Origin: Rhodocyclaceae bacterium
GTDB lineage: Bacteria > Pseudomonadota > Gammaproteobacteria > Burkholderiales > Rhodocyclaceae
DNA: 64,000 nucleotides
Direction: 5' to 3'
NCBI GenBank assembly: GCA_016718525.1
Contig: JADKDD010000001.1
Span: 496,001 to 560,000, forward strand
Shown: one piece after another, positions 50,773 through 60,237 of the stretch
How positions within the stretch are numbered: the first letter of the stretch is position 1
Layout of the letters: every line of letters begins with the position of its first letter
The notes under the pieces: model-generated
Told to the model about the DNA's origin: nothing
The model's database searches: none
The model's input: only the letters and a program-made list of their open reading frames with translations
Made by a program: the position numbers and the translations under genes

Positions 50773-51438
50773 TCAGAGATGTTCCGCCGCAGCGCGCCGG
50801 ACGGTTGCCAACAGCGTGCCGGCAATCACGAACATACTGCCAAAGATGCGATTGAGCATACTGATGTGAGCCGGTGATTTGAGTGCCTTGAGCACCCGCG
50901 ATGCCAATGCGGTATAGCCGCCCATCACCACCAGGTCGGTGAATCCGATGGTGGCACCGATGATGACATATTGCGGCCAGAGCGCTTGCGTGGGGTCAAT
51001 GAAATGCGGCACCACGGCAAGCAGAAAAATGGTGCCCTTGGGGTTCACCGCATTGATCACCCATGCACGAAAAATCATGCGACCGGCACTGATCCTTGTG
51101 CTGCCCGGCGTTGACGCGTCAGCCGTTTCAGCGGTGGCTTCCAGCGGCAAGGCCGGTGCGCGGAACTGCGAGATGCCGAGCCAGATCAGGTACGCAGCAC
51201 CGAGCCACTTGATGATGCCAAAGGCCACCGAGGATGTTGCAACAATGGTCCCAAGACCGATGCCGACAATTGCCACTTGCGTCCAGATGCCAAGCACCAA
51301 CCCGATCGTGGTGATGTAGCCGCGCAAGAACCCGTGATTCAGACCGGCGCTCATTGCGGCAACTGCACCTGCGCCGGGTGAAATACTGATCGCCCAGGAG
51401 GCGGCAAAGAACGCTAACCAGACTGACATTTCCATCAT
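50773..51438 (-). CDS. LysE/RhtB-family exporter
   Basis: Tandem start codons lie at 51438, 51435 and 51429, after AGGA. About 221 aa with six helices. The family N-terminus WAISISPGAGAVAAMSAGLN carries the PGP-like motif as PGAG, followed by GYITTIGLVLGIWTQ. WVINAVNPKGTIFLLAVVPH is the conserved middle loop. Exports amino acids or homoserine lactone-like compounds. It lies 25 bp beyond the iminopeptidase gene on the same strand. Confidence 0.88.
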   Translation of the reverse strand: MMEMSVWLAFFAASWAISISPGAGAVAAMSAGLNHGFLRGYITTIGLVLGIWTQVAIVGIGLGTIVATSSVAFGIIKWLGAAYLIWLGISQFRAPALPLEATAETADASTPGSTRISAGRMIFRAWVINAVNPKGTIFLLAVVPHFIDPTQALWPQYVIIGATIGFTDLVVMGGYTALASRVLKALKSPAHISMLNRIFGSMFVIAGTLLATVRRAAAEHL

Positions 51439-51463
51439 TGAAAATCCTGAGTGGGGTAGTAAA

Positions 51464-52423
51464 TCAGGCGAAACGGCCGTCGGTCTTGAACTGATCTGTT
51501 GCCGCGACCAATGACTTTGAAATGCCCGGCTCAAATGCAGAGTGTCCGGCATCGGGAATCATGTGGAAGGCGGCTTCCGGCCAGGCCTGATGCAAACGAT
51601 ACGCCGACAGCGGCGGGCAGACCACGTCGTAACGGCCTTGCACTATCACCGCAGGTAAATGCCGGATCTTGTCGACATTGCGAATCAGCTGATCGTCGGT
51701 GAGGAACGAGTCGTGCAGAAAGTAGTGGGCCTCCAGCCGTCCGATTCCCAGCCCGACTTCGACCGAGCCAAAATGATCGGTGACGTCAGCTTGCGGCAGG
51801 AGGTGCAGGCAACTGCCTTCATAACGGCCCCAATTGCGAGCGGCGGCAGTGAAGACTTCAGGGTCATCGCAAAACAAAAGTTTGGCGTAGGCCTGTAACA
51901 CGTTGCTGCGCTCTGCCTCAGGCAGCGGTGCGATCAGACGTGCATGCTCCTCCGGGTAAAACCATTTCACCCCATTGAGAAACCAGTCAATCTCCGCCGG
52001 TGTGCACAGGAAAATTCCGCGCAATACGAAGCCGGTGCAGCGCTCGGGGTGCGCCTGGCCATAGGCAAGCGACAATGTGGAACCCCACGAGCCGCCAAAC
52101 ACCAGCCATTTATCAATGCCGAGCATTTCGCGGATCTGCTCAATATCCTGAATCAACAGTTGCGTGGTGTTGTTGCGGTACTCGCCCAGCGGTGTTGACT
52201 TGCCCGCACCGCGCTGGTCGAACAGCACGATACGGTAAAACGCTGGATCAAAAAACTGACGATGCGTGGGAGACAAACCGCCGCCCGGACCACCGTGCAA
52301 AAAAATCACCGGCACACCATCCGGGTTGCCGCATTCTTCCCAGTACAGCGTATGAATCTCATCCACGGCCAGACGGCCGCTGCGGTTGGGTTCCAGTGGC
52401 GGATAGAGCGCAGGTGGGTTCAT
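51464..52423 (-). CDS. pip: proline iminopeptidase (S33 family)
   Basis: 319 aa. Alpha/beta-hydrolase that removes N-terminal proline from peptides in the cytoplasm. HGGPGGG (oxyanion region, ~43–49), DQRGAGKS and the nucleophile elbow VFGGSWGSTLSLAYGQAHPE are seen; the acid is in QGRYDVVCP and the base in DAGHSAFEP. It overlaps the upstream M3 peptidase stop by 4 bp, so the two peptidases are coupled. Confidence 0.93.
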   Translation of the reverse strand: MNPPALYPPLEPNRSGRLAVDEIHTLYWEECGNPDGVPVIFLHGGPGGGLSPTHRQFFDPAFYRIVLFDQRGAGKSTPLGEYRNNTTQLLIQDIEQIREMLGIDKWLVFGGSWGSTLSLAYGQAHPERCTGFVLRGIFLCTPAEIDWFLNGVKWFYPEEHARLIAPLPEAERSNVLQAYAKLLFCDDPEVFTAAARNWGRYEGSCLHLLPQADVTDHFGSVEVGLGIGRLEAHYFLHDSFLTDDQLIRNVDKIRHLPAVIVQGRYDVVCPPLSAYRLHQAWPEAAFHMIPDAGHSAFEPGISKSLVAATDQFKTDGRFA

Positions 52424-54303
52424 TGCAATGCGGCCCCCTGCTGGCTGGCCGGATAGTGCTTGCCGATCCAGCGTTCAAAATTCAGGCACATCGCTTCGTC
52501 CGATTCGGTATTGTCGGCCAGCACCTCTGCGCCATGAACAATCCGGATCGTCGCATCCAGATCGCGCTGCGCGTTTTGCGGGTATTCCCGCGTTGCGGCC
52601 ATCGCGATTTTGGCTTTGGCTTCCGCCCAGGCTTCCTCAACGGTTTGATTGCAGCTATCGGCCAGATATTTTGCGTTGAACGGTTCGCCGGTCAGACTCA
52701 TCAAGGTGTCGTTGTGGCTGAGGCTGTTGCCCGGTGCCCAGTAATGCTTGGCCAGCGCCGGGCCAATGGCCGGATTGTCAGTCAAATAACCATACTCGCG
52801 TTCGAAGAATGCGCGGGTCTGATACACCGCCATGTTGGCCAGCAAGTAGCCGTGGTAAGCGGCGGCGGATTCCTGATTCAGCAGATGCGGAATCGCCAGC
52901 AGCGGCCGCGGGCCAACCGGAATACCGAGAATACGTTGCTCGCATTCGCGGGCCAGTGCAAGCACGGCTTCGTCATTCAGATCATCGTCGCTCATCTGGT
53001 ACAGCGCGCGTTCGAAATACGGCACCACCAGGATTCCGCGCTCGGCATAGGCAGCAAAGGGTTGTGTGGTTTCGATGCGCTGCCGGATCAATGCATCGGG
53101 AACCGGCTCACCGGCCGCATTGCGTGCGTAACGTTTGAGCCAGTCGGCATCGTCGAGCAGGCTGTCGCAGAACATGGATTGGGTTTCGGCATAGGCCATC
53201 GATGTCGGTGCAAATTCCTGCGAGAAACAAGGCGAGTTCTGCGTGACATTGGCGAAATGCGCCGCATGGCCGCCTTCGTGAAACAGCGTGTTGATTGCCC
53301 GTGCACCACTGCCCACCTGGTCAGGCTGGGCTTCTGCCGTGAAGTTGATTTGCCCGGCGACCCAATGCTGGTTGCCATCGAAAAAACTGGGAATCGGGCC
53401 GTGACAAAAACCGTTTTGATATTTGCCTTTGCGCTCCAGCAGATCAAGCTGCAGCGTCGCACCGCGATACGAAATCCCCAGACGGCGGAAGCTTTCAACC
53501 CAGCGCTGCAAACCTTTGGCGAACGACAAATACGGGTCGAACTGGCGGGTGATGTCACCGCTGATATTGAAGCGAAGGTTCCACGGCTTGGTTGCACCGG
53601 CGCCATGGGTTTTTGTCAGCTCCTGCATCGCCCGCTCATTGGCGGCACGGGTTCGCGCTTCAAAGTCGTCGAGTACCGCGAACAATTCTTTGGACGACAT
53701 CTGCTCGTTCTTGCGCACCTTGTATTCGAAATAATCGGCGAAGCCCTGAGCGCGGGCAAAGGCATTGCGTTTGCGCACGATGTCGAGAAAGCCGTTCGAC
53801 AGCACCCATCGCTCCAGGCTCATCAAGGCGTCGTGGGAACTCTTGCGCGCTGCCTCATCCGGATTGGTACCCAGATTGGTGCTCAGCATGGAGAGCGTGG
53901 CTTCTTCGCGCTTCCCGGCTTCGTTGATGTGATGCAGCGCCAGATCCTTGCGCTTGGCGAAGAGATCGGATTCCATATCGATCAGTTCGCTCATCAAGGC
54001 ACGCGCTTCATCGCTATCAACGATGTTGCATTCAAACAGTGCCAGCCAGCCTTTCAGACCGTGCTGCAGACTTCTCTTGTCGGCAGAATCAGGCATTTTT
54101 TCAAGTGTTGCCAGGGCCTCGCGGACGCTGGCCAGCCTGGCCGGATCGGAGATAAATGCCTTATAGGCTTGCTCCGCTTTGGCGAATCCGGCGTGATCGT
54201 CGGAGAAAGCCATGTAGGTGCTCCAGAACAAGTCTTCCTTGGTTTTGTGGACGGCGAGGTATTCCTGGTTAAGCGTTTCAAACAGCTGGCGGGGTGTAGT
54301 CAT
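52420..54303 (-). CDS. M3-family zinc metallopeptidase (oligopeptidase)
   Basis: The start at 54303 (MTTPRQLFETLNQEY) is chosen; upstream frame to 54432 looks non-coding. 627 aa. The zinc motif is TLFHEGGHAAHFAN (HExxH) with the downstream glutamate in SMAYAETQSMF. It is closest to the bacterial M3/Pz-peptidase-like group; it cleaves short peptides in the cytoplasm. Together with pip it would finish peptide breakdown. Confidence 0.9.
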   Translation of the reverse strand: MTTPRQLFETLNQEYLAVHKTKEDLFWSTYMAFSDDHAGFAKAEQAYKAFISDPARLASVREALATLEKMPDSADKRSLQHGLKGWLALFECNIVDSDEARALMSELIDMESDLFAKRKDLALHHINEAGKREEATLSMLSTNLGTNPDEAARKSSHDALMSLERWVLSNGFLDIVRKRNAFARAQGFADYFEYKVRKNEQMSSKELFAVLDDFEARTRAANERAMQELTKTHGAGATKPWNLRFNISGDITRQFDPYLSFAKGLQRWVESFRRLGISYRGATLQLDLLERKGKYQNGFCHGPIPSFFDGNQHWVAGQINFTAEAQPDQVGSGARAINTLFHEGGHAAHFANVTQNSPCFSQEFAPTSMAYAETQSMFCDSLLDDADWLKRYARNAAGEPVPDALIRQRIETTQPFAAYAERGILVVPYFERALYQMSDDDLNDEAVLALARECEQRILGIPVGPRPLLAIPHLLNQESAAAYHGYLLANMAVYQTRAFFEREYGYLTDNPAIGPALAKHYWAPGNSLSHNDTLMSLTGEPFNAKYLADSCNQTVEEAWAEAKAKIAMAATREYPQNAQRDLDATIRIVHGAEVLADNTESDEAMCLNFERWIGKHYPASQQGAALQ

Positions 54304-54498
54304 GGCGGATTCCAAACCTGATCGGCGCAAGAGAAGGGCGGGATTTTCGCACAGCTGAATTGAGGGCGGCCAAATGTCACGTGGACAACTTGCAGGGCAA
54401 TCTCGCAAATGCTGAAGGGGTTTTCTCCTCACCCTTCACGGGGGAAGGTCGTATACGACGTTTGCGATTGGGGGGCGGGTGGGGGATGGGGAGAAATG

Positions 54499-54528
54499 CC
54501 AGTTGGTGCTGGTAACACGCCGTTGATT
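54499..54528 (-). repeat. dispersed repeat, copy 5
   Basis: The minus strand has AAATCAACGGCGTGTT then ACCAGCACCAACTGG. Intergenic, 40 bp before the DUF4258 gene. Confidence 0.75.
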
Positions 54529-54570
54529 TCAGGTTAGACATTTTCCACGCTGCCCGATAGACTAAATGAA

Positions 54571-54852
54571 ATGGCTCACCCTACGATCAACCAATTGCGG
54601 AACCTGATCCGAACCCTTAACTATGTCGTTTCCACCCACGCCGCAGAGGAGCTCGAAGATGACGACCTCACAATCCTTGATCTCGAAAGCATTATCCTCA
54701 CGGGGCAAATCGCGGAGCGCCAGCGGGACGCCCAAACCCGTGAAGTCAAATACGTCATTTCCGGTAGTACGCTCGACGGAATCGAGGCGCAAGCGGTCGT
54801 TAAAATCGGCCTCACTGGAAAGCTCATCGTTATCACAAGCTATGCCCTCTAA
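54571..54852 (+). CDS. DUF4258 protein, candidate toxin
   Basis: 93 aa. The fold resembles MqsR/RelE-like mRNA interferases: STHAAEELEDDDLTILDLES, IILTGQIAERQRDAQTREVK, YVISGSTLDG and the final IVITSYAL. DUF4258 genes often pair with YgiT zinc-finger antitoxins, as here, where the next gene overlaps by 11 bp. A toxin role is from gene-pair precedent only. His in STHAAEE is the likely key residue. Confidence 0.75.
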   Translation: MAHPTINQLRNLIRTLNYVVSTHAAEELEDDDLTILDLESIILTGQIAERQRDAQTREVKYVISGSTLDGIEAQAVVKIGLTGKLIVITSYAL

Positions 54853-55093
54853 ACATCTTTGCGCCTATTGCGGTAGCCCATCCGTGCAGGTGAAGCACGT
54901 TACCCGTAGTTTCGGTAAATCATCAGCATTGCTTGTCATTGAGGCAATTCCCATGTGGTCTTGCTCGAATTGCGGAGAGTCATATTTTTCGGCACAAACT
55001 CTGCATGAGATTGAGCGCATCAAAGCGCTGCGCAAGTCTGTCGCAGTCAGCCGACAAGTTCCCGTTGCTGCTTTTCAAACAGCGAATGCGTGA
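54842..55093 (+). CDS. YgiT-type zinc finger protein, candidate antitoxin
   Basis: 83 aa. CAYCGSPSV and WSCSNCGESYFS supply a CxxC…CxxC zinc site (residues ~7–42), as in the N-terminal half of MqsA. Unlike full-length MqsA there is no obvious helix-turn-helix, so it may not repress DNA itself. Overlaps the DUF4258 gene; toxin-first order matches mqsRA. Confidence 0.8.
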   Translation: MPSKHLCAYCGSPSVQVKHVTRSFGKSSALLVIEAIPMWSCSNCGESYFSAQTLHEIERIKALRKSVAVSRQVPVAAFQTANA

Positions 55094-55261
55094 TCTTGCC
55101 TTTGTTGGGAGCGTCGCGCCGACACCAAGCGAGAGTGTGATGATGAAAGACCTGACCCTGAGATTCTAGAGGGCGACTGGAGCCGTTTAAATTATTCTCG
55201 TGGATATCAGGATGGTCGAATGGCAGGGGCAGCGGACGGTAATACACATAAGGAGTGGAAG

Positions 55262-55516
55262 ATGCCAGATGCAAGAGAGCTTGTTACCCTGAGCGAATTG
55301 AGTGATCGACTTACTACTGAACTCCAAAAAGCCGAAGACGCCGCCGGTTCAAAAATAACCGTGCAGTACATGTTGCGGGAGCCTGACGCAACAGGCTGCA
55401 ATTGGTCTGATAGCGTTGTTTTGCAGGTTGGACCAAATGCATCAAAGGAAAGTCTCGCACCTTATGTGGCACAGTTAGTGCAGCACGCCAGACAGAGGTT
55501 CAATGTCAATGGCTAA
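55262..55516 (+). CDS. small unrecognised protein, 84 aa
   Basis: A good ribosome site (AAGGAGTGGAAG) precedes the ATG at 55262. The product (ELVTLSELSDRLTTELQKAE, then SKITVQYMLREPDATGCNWS) has an N-terminal helix and a beta-rich middle. It could be an immunity or antitoxin-like small partner, but there is no direct sign. It lies between the toxin–antitoxin pair and a 399-aa unknown gene. Confidence 0.6.
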   Translation: MPDARELVTLSELSDRLTTELQKAEDAAGSKITVQYMLREPDATGCNWSDSVVLQVGPNASKESLAPYVAQLVQHARQRFNVNG

Positions 55517-55684
55517 AACCGTGGCCGCAGCTCCTAACCGGCGTTCAAGCGGAGCTGCGCGAATAACCGCGCGGCCCCCTTACTTCTGCGTAAGCTACTG
55601 CTTTCGAGAAATCCAAAGGACAGCTTCTAGTCTTTGGCTGCCTACTGCAACTCCGCATTAATATCTACGCAATCAAAACCAGCC

Positions 55685-56884
55685 ATGTTTGACTTCTTTA
55701 AGCATTTGCAATATAGGCAGAAGGTGCACGTATCTTTGTGCGCGTTGCTTATGTTCTATCCCAAACCGTTTAAGGAGCTTAAACAGGATTACCCCGGCAT
55801 TAAAGACGTTATACGTGGCTATTTCAAAGATGGAACAGGGCCGGAAACGGCGGCGGTCTCTATCGCGGGTTTCATCCTGACTGATATCCTAGGAAAACTG
55901 GACGTCGACAGTCGAGAGAGAGTTCGAGATCAGCTGTCGGGACTAGATATTCCGCAGTTCAGGGCTGCGGTAGTAAATTCGCATGAGTCTCTGAACGAGT
56001 TGATGACTGGCACAAGAATGGTAGGACTAGCCTTCGCCTTGGCAGATAGTTTTCGGCAGAGTAAAGCGATTGATCAATTTGAATTTGACCACTTTGTATC
56101 CGAAATCCTTGGCACGCTGCAGGGGAAGTCTAAAGAGCAGCGAACTTCAGAAAGGACAGTCGGTATTCTGCATGAAGCCTTTGGGATATCGGTCATTTTA
56201 GACGGGGATGATGACGCAAGCGAAGTGCTGCCGTTGCAATTGAGTGCAATTGGCCGCCCGGATTTCAGCGGTATAAGAGTAAATGTGCGCCTCGAAGACA
56301 CGCCAACAGGCATAGCAATGTTGCGAGTCGAAGATGGCCAACCAATAACAGACAGGCGAAACTTAAAGCAGGAAGATTTGGCGAGAGTTCCGAGAGATGC
56401 CGAAAAGTGCGAGTTTGTAAATCTGAACAGTCGCACTGGCGACAACTATTCCTGCATCATTGCGGGGGATGATAGCGAAGTGTTCGGCGATGGTCGCGCG
56501 TTTTGGTGGGCGCTTGCAGAGGTGAAAGTTGTTCTCGCTGATTCGAAAGTAAATGGTCAGCGGATGACGGCCAATGCCCTTGCGCGGATGCATTTTGAGG
56601 CTCGCACAATGTGGGACATCGCAGTCGAGCAATCTGGATCAATCGGTAACATGCGCGACGCTCTGGTATTGATGCGCAACGCGCATGTTGAAGTCATCAA
56701 CAAACTTTCAAACGATGCCAACACCGAAGCCGCGAAGCTAGGGTTTGAAATTGTTCAGGCCATGATTCTGGCAACAGAGTCAGAGGATGAGAAGCTAGAG
56801 GAATTCGCTTTTCATAGATTCAGACGATTCTTGTGGAAGATTGGAGAGGAACCAACGGAGTTTCACGTTTACTGCCACGACTAA
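55685..56884 (+). CDS. unrecognised protein, 399 aa
   Basis: ATG at 55685 (MFDFFKHLQYRQKVHVSLCA). The N-terminal ~160 residues are helical (PKPFKELKQDYPGIKDVIRG, FHHF-like segments), and an extended beta region follows (VILDGDDDASEVLPLQLSAI). The C-terminal ~100 residues are again helical. No catalytic motif, signal peptide or membrane helix noticed. It is in an accessory cluster; a single-gene origin from elsewhere is possible. Confidence 0.6.
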   Translation: MFDFFKHLQYRQKVHVSLCALLMFYPKPFKELKQDYPGIKDVIRGYFKDGTGPETAAVSIAGFILTDILGKLDVDSRERVRDQLSGLDIPQFRAAVVNSHESLNELMTGTRMVGLAFALADSFRQSKAIDQFEFDHFVSEILGTLQGKSKEQRTSERTVGILHEAFGISVILDGDDDASEVLPLQLSAIGRPDFSGIRVNVRLEDTPTGIAMLRVEDGQPITDRRNLKQEDLARVPRDAEKCEFVNLNSRTGDNYSCIIAGDDSEVFGDGRAFWWALAEVKVVLADSKVNGQRMTANALARMHFEARTMWDIAVEQSGSIGNMRDALVLMRNAHVEVINKLSNDANTEAAKLGFEIVQAMILATESEDEKLEEFAFHRFRRFLWKIGEEPTEFHVYCHD

Positions 56885-57081
56885 ATTCGCGCGGACTGCG
56901 GCCTGTTGCTCAACGGTCGCTGAAAGTAAGTTGCGTTGGTAGGCATTGAGCATGAGGTGCAAGCTCCCGCCGATGTGCATGACTGAAAGTTTCGTGTGCT
57001 CTCCAATCACGCATTTTTGTCGCCACAAATATTCGCGCAGCAATTCTCACTAGGTCCAGACCTCACTTAACCGACGCCTAC

Positions 57082-58014
57082 TCAAACATTGGCCGCCAAA
57101 TTTGCAATTGGTGCTACCGAGCCAAACTCTTTAGCCAACTGGCGCCTAGCTTCAGGCTCAAACAAATGAAACGGAGGCCCCATGTGCTTGCGGGGGAAGT
57201 GCTTCAATGTCTTGGAATGTGCACGACTGATCTTCTTTATCGTGTCGTTGTTCATCATGAGCCTAGCAAACCTCTGGATATCGTTAAGCATGTCTAGAAT
57301 TTCACCATCACTGAATTGATCTCTCGGACTAATGTATAGTCCTCCTGTGTCTTCGTACCAATGCCATTTGCTGTTCACTGGCGTAAATCCCAAAACGTCA
57401 GCAACACACTTCCCCCACCAGCTATCCCAACAAAAGCAGAGGCCAATCACCATGCCGTCCTTGCCATGACCATCGCACGAGAAGCTTGTGGTTACATGAA
57501 TTAAAGGAAAAGTCTTTACCAAAAGTGCAATGCCAATGTCCAGTGCGTTGCTGACGTACCGACGATATGGATATTCGAGACTGCTCGCCGGGCAGGCAGC
57601 CATTTTCATTCCCCACTTCAATGTCATTTCGCGGTATTCCATCCACCCAAAGCCTTGATCCGCTCCAGTCCATCCTTTCCTTCCATCAAAATGGTTCTCG
57701 GGCAGCGCAATAATTGCGATTGCTGTTTTTATGTCAGCGTTGTTGCTATCCGGCTTGAACTTTATGCATGCCGCACGATCTCGATGATCCACAATCTCTT
57801 GAACATCGAGCCCGTCAACCAGCTTCAAGACGGCTATGTCGTATATGTGCGATCCTGTACCTAGCCAGATGCGGTCCTCCTCTTGCAATGCGAGGAATCC
57901 TCGGCGCAAAAGCGCTTCGAGCAGAAGTTCGTTGCCGCTTAGACCCGACTGAAGCAGCCATTCCCTAGTGATGCTAAAGGTTCTCTTATCGGCGGGCATC
58001 TTGTCGTACATCAC
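57082..58014 (-). CDS. unrecognised protein, 310 aa
   Basis: A soluble product with Trp/Cys-rich middle (SFSCDGHGKDGMVIGLCFCW, DSWWGKCVADVLGF) and a C-terminal basic tail. Two ATGs at 58014 and 58011. The start MMYDKMPADKRTFSITREWL suggests a helical N-terminus. CDGHG and paired Cys could bind metal. No family recognised; its AT content is higher than the neighbours, so it may be acquired. Confidence 0.55.
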   Translation of the reverse strand: MMYDKMPADKRTFSITREWLLQSGLSGNELLLEALLRRGFLALQEEDRIWLGTGSHIYDIAVLKLVDGLDVQEIVDHRDRAACIKFKPDSNNADIKTAIAIIALPENHFDGRKGWTGADQGFGWMEYREMTLKWGMKMAACPASSLEYPYRRYVSNALDIGIALLVKTFPLIHVTTSFSCDGHGKDGMVIGLCFCWDSWWGKCVADVLGFTPVNSKWHWYEDTGGLYISPRDQFSDGEILDMLNDIQRFARLMMNNDTIKKISRAHSKTLKHFPRKHMGPPFHLFEPEARRQLAKEFGSVAPIANLAANV

Positions 58015-58397
58015 GAGTCACCAAAAGCATTCATTGATTGATTACCGGTTCTAGATTTGGCAATACTTCGCTTGTTACAAGGAGGTTGCAGGACATCCCA
58101 ATCCGCAAAGGGATGCGCCCTTTGCATGGACGGATCGAATGCTGGTAACTGGCACAGGCGCAGTCGCCTCCAGAGGGCAGAATCTGTTGGATTGACTTCA
58201 TCTGCTCACACTAATGAATTAACTGGGCGTATGTCGTTGCCGTAATCCTTCGTTACAAAGTCCTTGCCTTTTGCCCCAAATACATTTTGGGCAAGTCTAT
58301 GATGAGCGTCTAGTGCCCTTAAGGTAGCGTGATTAGCGTGAACGCTTTATTTGTAACCCAATGTCGATCACCCACACCACTTCAAGGGGAAAGCTAA
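58015..58397. other. gene-free stretch
   Basis: No convincing gene. A short frame at 58057–58245 has no ribosome site. The last 20 bases contain AAGGGGAAAGC, the ribosome site of the next gene. Confidence 0.5.
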
Positions 58398-59021
58398 ATG
58401 AAATCTTTCGCAAAAATTACAGAGTTTGGATTGGCACTGTCGCTCTCATTGCTAGCGCCGACTATCACCTTTGCCGCCAGCGATAGTTCCACACGCAAAG
58501 AGTTTGAAGGTGTCTGGGCTTACAGAAGCTCATTGCTTTACCTTACGCCGGGTCTAGTCTCCGACAAAGTGAATTGGCGTTGGATGAAGCTACCTGAGCC
58601 AATCGAACGTGCCTTACCTAAAGCAATGCGCGATGCAGCTGGTAATTATTGCGTTGAGCAACATGACCTCGACGCTGATGGTAAGCAGGAATATCTGGTT
58701 TTTGATCGTTTGGACAACGCTAATGGCTCGATGACTAATTACGGTTCGGGGTATGAAATTCTTCAAGATCAAAAGGGGAAGTGGAAACTAATCGGTTGGA
58801 TTTATGGGGGGTTCAACATTACCCTGCACTCTCGTGAAAAAGGTGACTATTCAGAGATTGAAACATGGTGGCACGATGCGCCGTCCATCAAACATTCGTT
58901 TTGGAAGTACAAAAAGCAACGCTATGAGATGACGTCCTCAATTGAATGGCCAAAGGAGTTCAGATCAAACGCGAAAGAATTCATACCGTTCGATGAAAGT
59001 CAGAAAGTGGGTTGTCGATAG
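58398..59021 (+). CDS. secreted protein of unknown function, 207 aa
   Basis: Signal peptide (MKSFAKITEFGLALSLSLLA, cut near FAASDS). The mature part has an EF-hand-like or FG-GAP-like DLDADGKQEYLVFDRLDN (residues ~89–106, Asp-rich), probably a calcium-binding loop, then a beta-rich region (YEILQDQKGKWKLIGWIYGG). Probably periplasmic. No enzyme motif seen. Confidence 0.65.
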   Translation: MKSFAKITEFGLALSLSLLAPTITFAASDSSTRKEFEGVWAYRSSLLYLTPGLVSDKVNWRWMKLPEPIERALPKAMRDAAGNYCVEQHDLDADGKQEYLVFDRLDNANGSMTNYGSGYEILQDQKGKWKLIGWIYGGFNITLHSREKGDYSEIETWWHDAPSIKHSFWKYKKQRYEMTSSIEWPKEFRSNAKEFIPFDESQKVGCR

Positions 59022-59372
59022 GGATTAGCGCCAGCTACCACGACACCGTGGTCCCGATTCTTCCTTAAGGCAGATCGCACATTCAATTCGCGCTGGGGCG
59101 CCAAAACAATTGGAATAATAGGGGACCAAGGTTTCACCTCATCTTTTCGCCAGTTGGTGCTGGTGATACGCCGTTGGTCCAGCGACTGGAAACACTCAAC
59201 GCCTCGAGCCGCCCGGTTGGGCGCATTCAAGTCATATTCATCCTGCCTCGTTGCTGGCGTGTTTGTATCGCTTAATGTTGCAGCGTATTCCTTTCCTACC
59301 GTATGACATTGGCAGAAGTCAAGTCGGGCAGCCGAACCGTCTCCAGCATAGCCAGAGGCGGTTTTGTTCACC
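59022..59372. other. intergenic stretch with a dispersed repeat
   Basis: No gene. It contains repeat copy 6 (59150–59179). Just upstream, AATAATAGGGGACCAAGGTT (59114–59133) resembles the GGGACAGACCACGGTTT segment at 62437–62453. Confidence 0.45.
59150..59179 (-). repeat. dispersed repeat, copy 6
   Basis: The minus strand has ACCAACGGCGTAT then CACCAGCACCAACTGG. Intergenic. Confidence 0.75.
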
Positions 59373-59882
59373 TTACTGCTTGGATCTCCAGTCACGATCA
59401 ACGCGCTCCCACGCCGCACGCGCTGCCGGCCTCACGTCTTGCCAAGCGGGGTCGAGTTCGGTTTTGGCACTGTTGTAGTCTGACTGCAACATGGGTTCCG
59501 CCTGATCGAAGCTGCGCCCGTCGTGACGTACACGGCCTTCCCAGCCGGTGCGAAAGCCCGGAGCGTAGTATTCGTAAGGCCTTCCTTGCACATAGTACGG
59601 TTCCCGAACGTATGTCTCTCTCCAGTATGTTTCTTCAGCAGTGGGATTGACGGCTTCGGCCGCGCTCTTGCCCGCCAATCCGCCTGCCACCGCTCCTACG
59701 ACAGCGCCGATTACGGCGCCTAGCGGTCCGCCGACCGCCGTCCCGACAGCAGCTCCGGCAACGCCGCCGGATGCCGCACCAGCGCCGGTGCCCAGTGGGT
59801 GAGAGCCCGGTGCGCCGCTGATAGGGTCGCGGTTCAGATCCTCCTCGTTGTTTACAACTTTCCTCGTAATTACTTCCGTCAT
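59373..59882 (-). CDS. glycine-zipper protein, 169 aa
   Basis: A strong ribosome site (AAGGAGAACGGAA) fixes the start at 59882. The first ~30 residues are polar (NRDPISGAPGSHPLGTG). Residues ~33–73 are a glycine zipper (GGVAGAAVGTAVGGPLGAVI, GAVVGAVAGGLAGKSA) that could insert in a membrane. The C-terminal half is Tyr/Arg/Asp-rich (TYWRETYVREPYYVQGRPYE). Similar proteins are stress-induced in betaproteobacteria. No signal peptide. Confidence 0.75.
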   Translation of the reverse strand: MTEVITRKVVNNEEDLNRDPISGAPGSHPLGTGAGAASGGVAGAAVGTAVGGPLGAVIGAVVGAVAGGLAGKSAAEAVNPTAEETYWRETYVREPYYVQGRPYEYYAPGFRTGWEGRVRHDGRSFDQAEPMLQSDYNSAKTELDPAWQDVRPAARAAWERVDRDWRSKQ

Positions 59883-60237
59883 TTCCGTTCTCCTTGGTTG
59901 ATTGCAGGCATCTAATGCTGGCTGCTGCAGGTGTGTTGTTAGAACATTAAGTTCCAAATTGCATCCGCCCGGCAAATACGGAGAGCCGCAGATCAGCTGC
60001 ACCTTCTCACCGGGCGAAGCCGCCATTTGCATGGCGACATAAGCACCTTGACTTGCGTAGGGCATTCGATCTGTGCGCTGGAGCCCTTTATGCATCAATC
60101 GGCATATCGGGGCCACTGCGCGCCAATTGCTCCACCGCCGTTCGCGCCTAGCAAACCGTTGTTCGTCGCAATTCATTCGAATTCTGCTGCGATGCCGCGC
60201 AATCTCGCCAACTAAACTATCGCCAGAATGGAGTGTA
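59883..60237. other. gene-free stretch between divergent genes
   Basis: It holds the promoters of the glycine-zipper and phoD genes. Long overlapping open frames on both strands lack ribosome sites. I see no clear boxes or repeats. Confidence 0.45.

Noticed and set aside
52000..54321. 773-codon open frame on the plus strand
   Set aside because: It lies opposite pip and the M3 peptidase, which have clear catalytic motifs and start sites; its product is Arg/His/Gly-rich with no recognisable domain, typical of an antisense shadow.
57136..57148. Half matches CCAACTGG in other genes (also near 35790 and 37046)
   Set aside because: Only the half-site is present and the codons fit the local protein; expected by chance.
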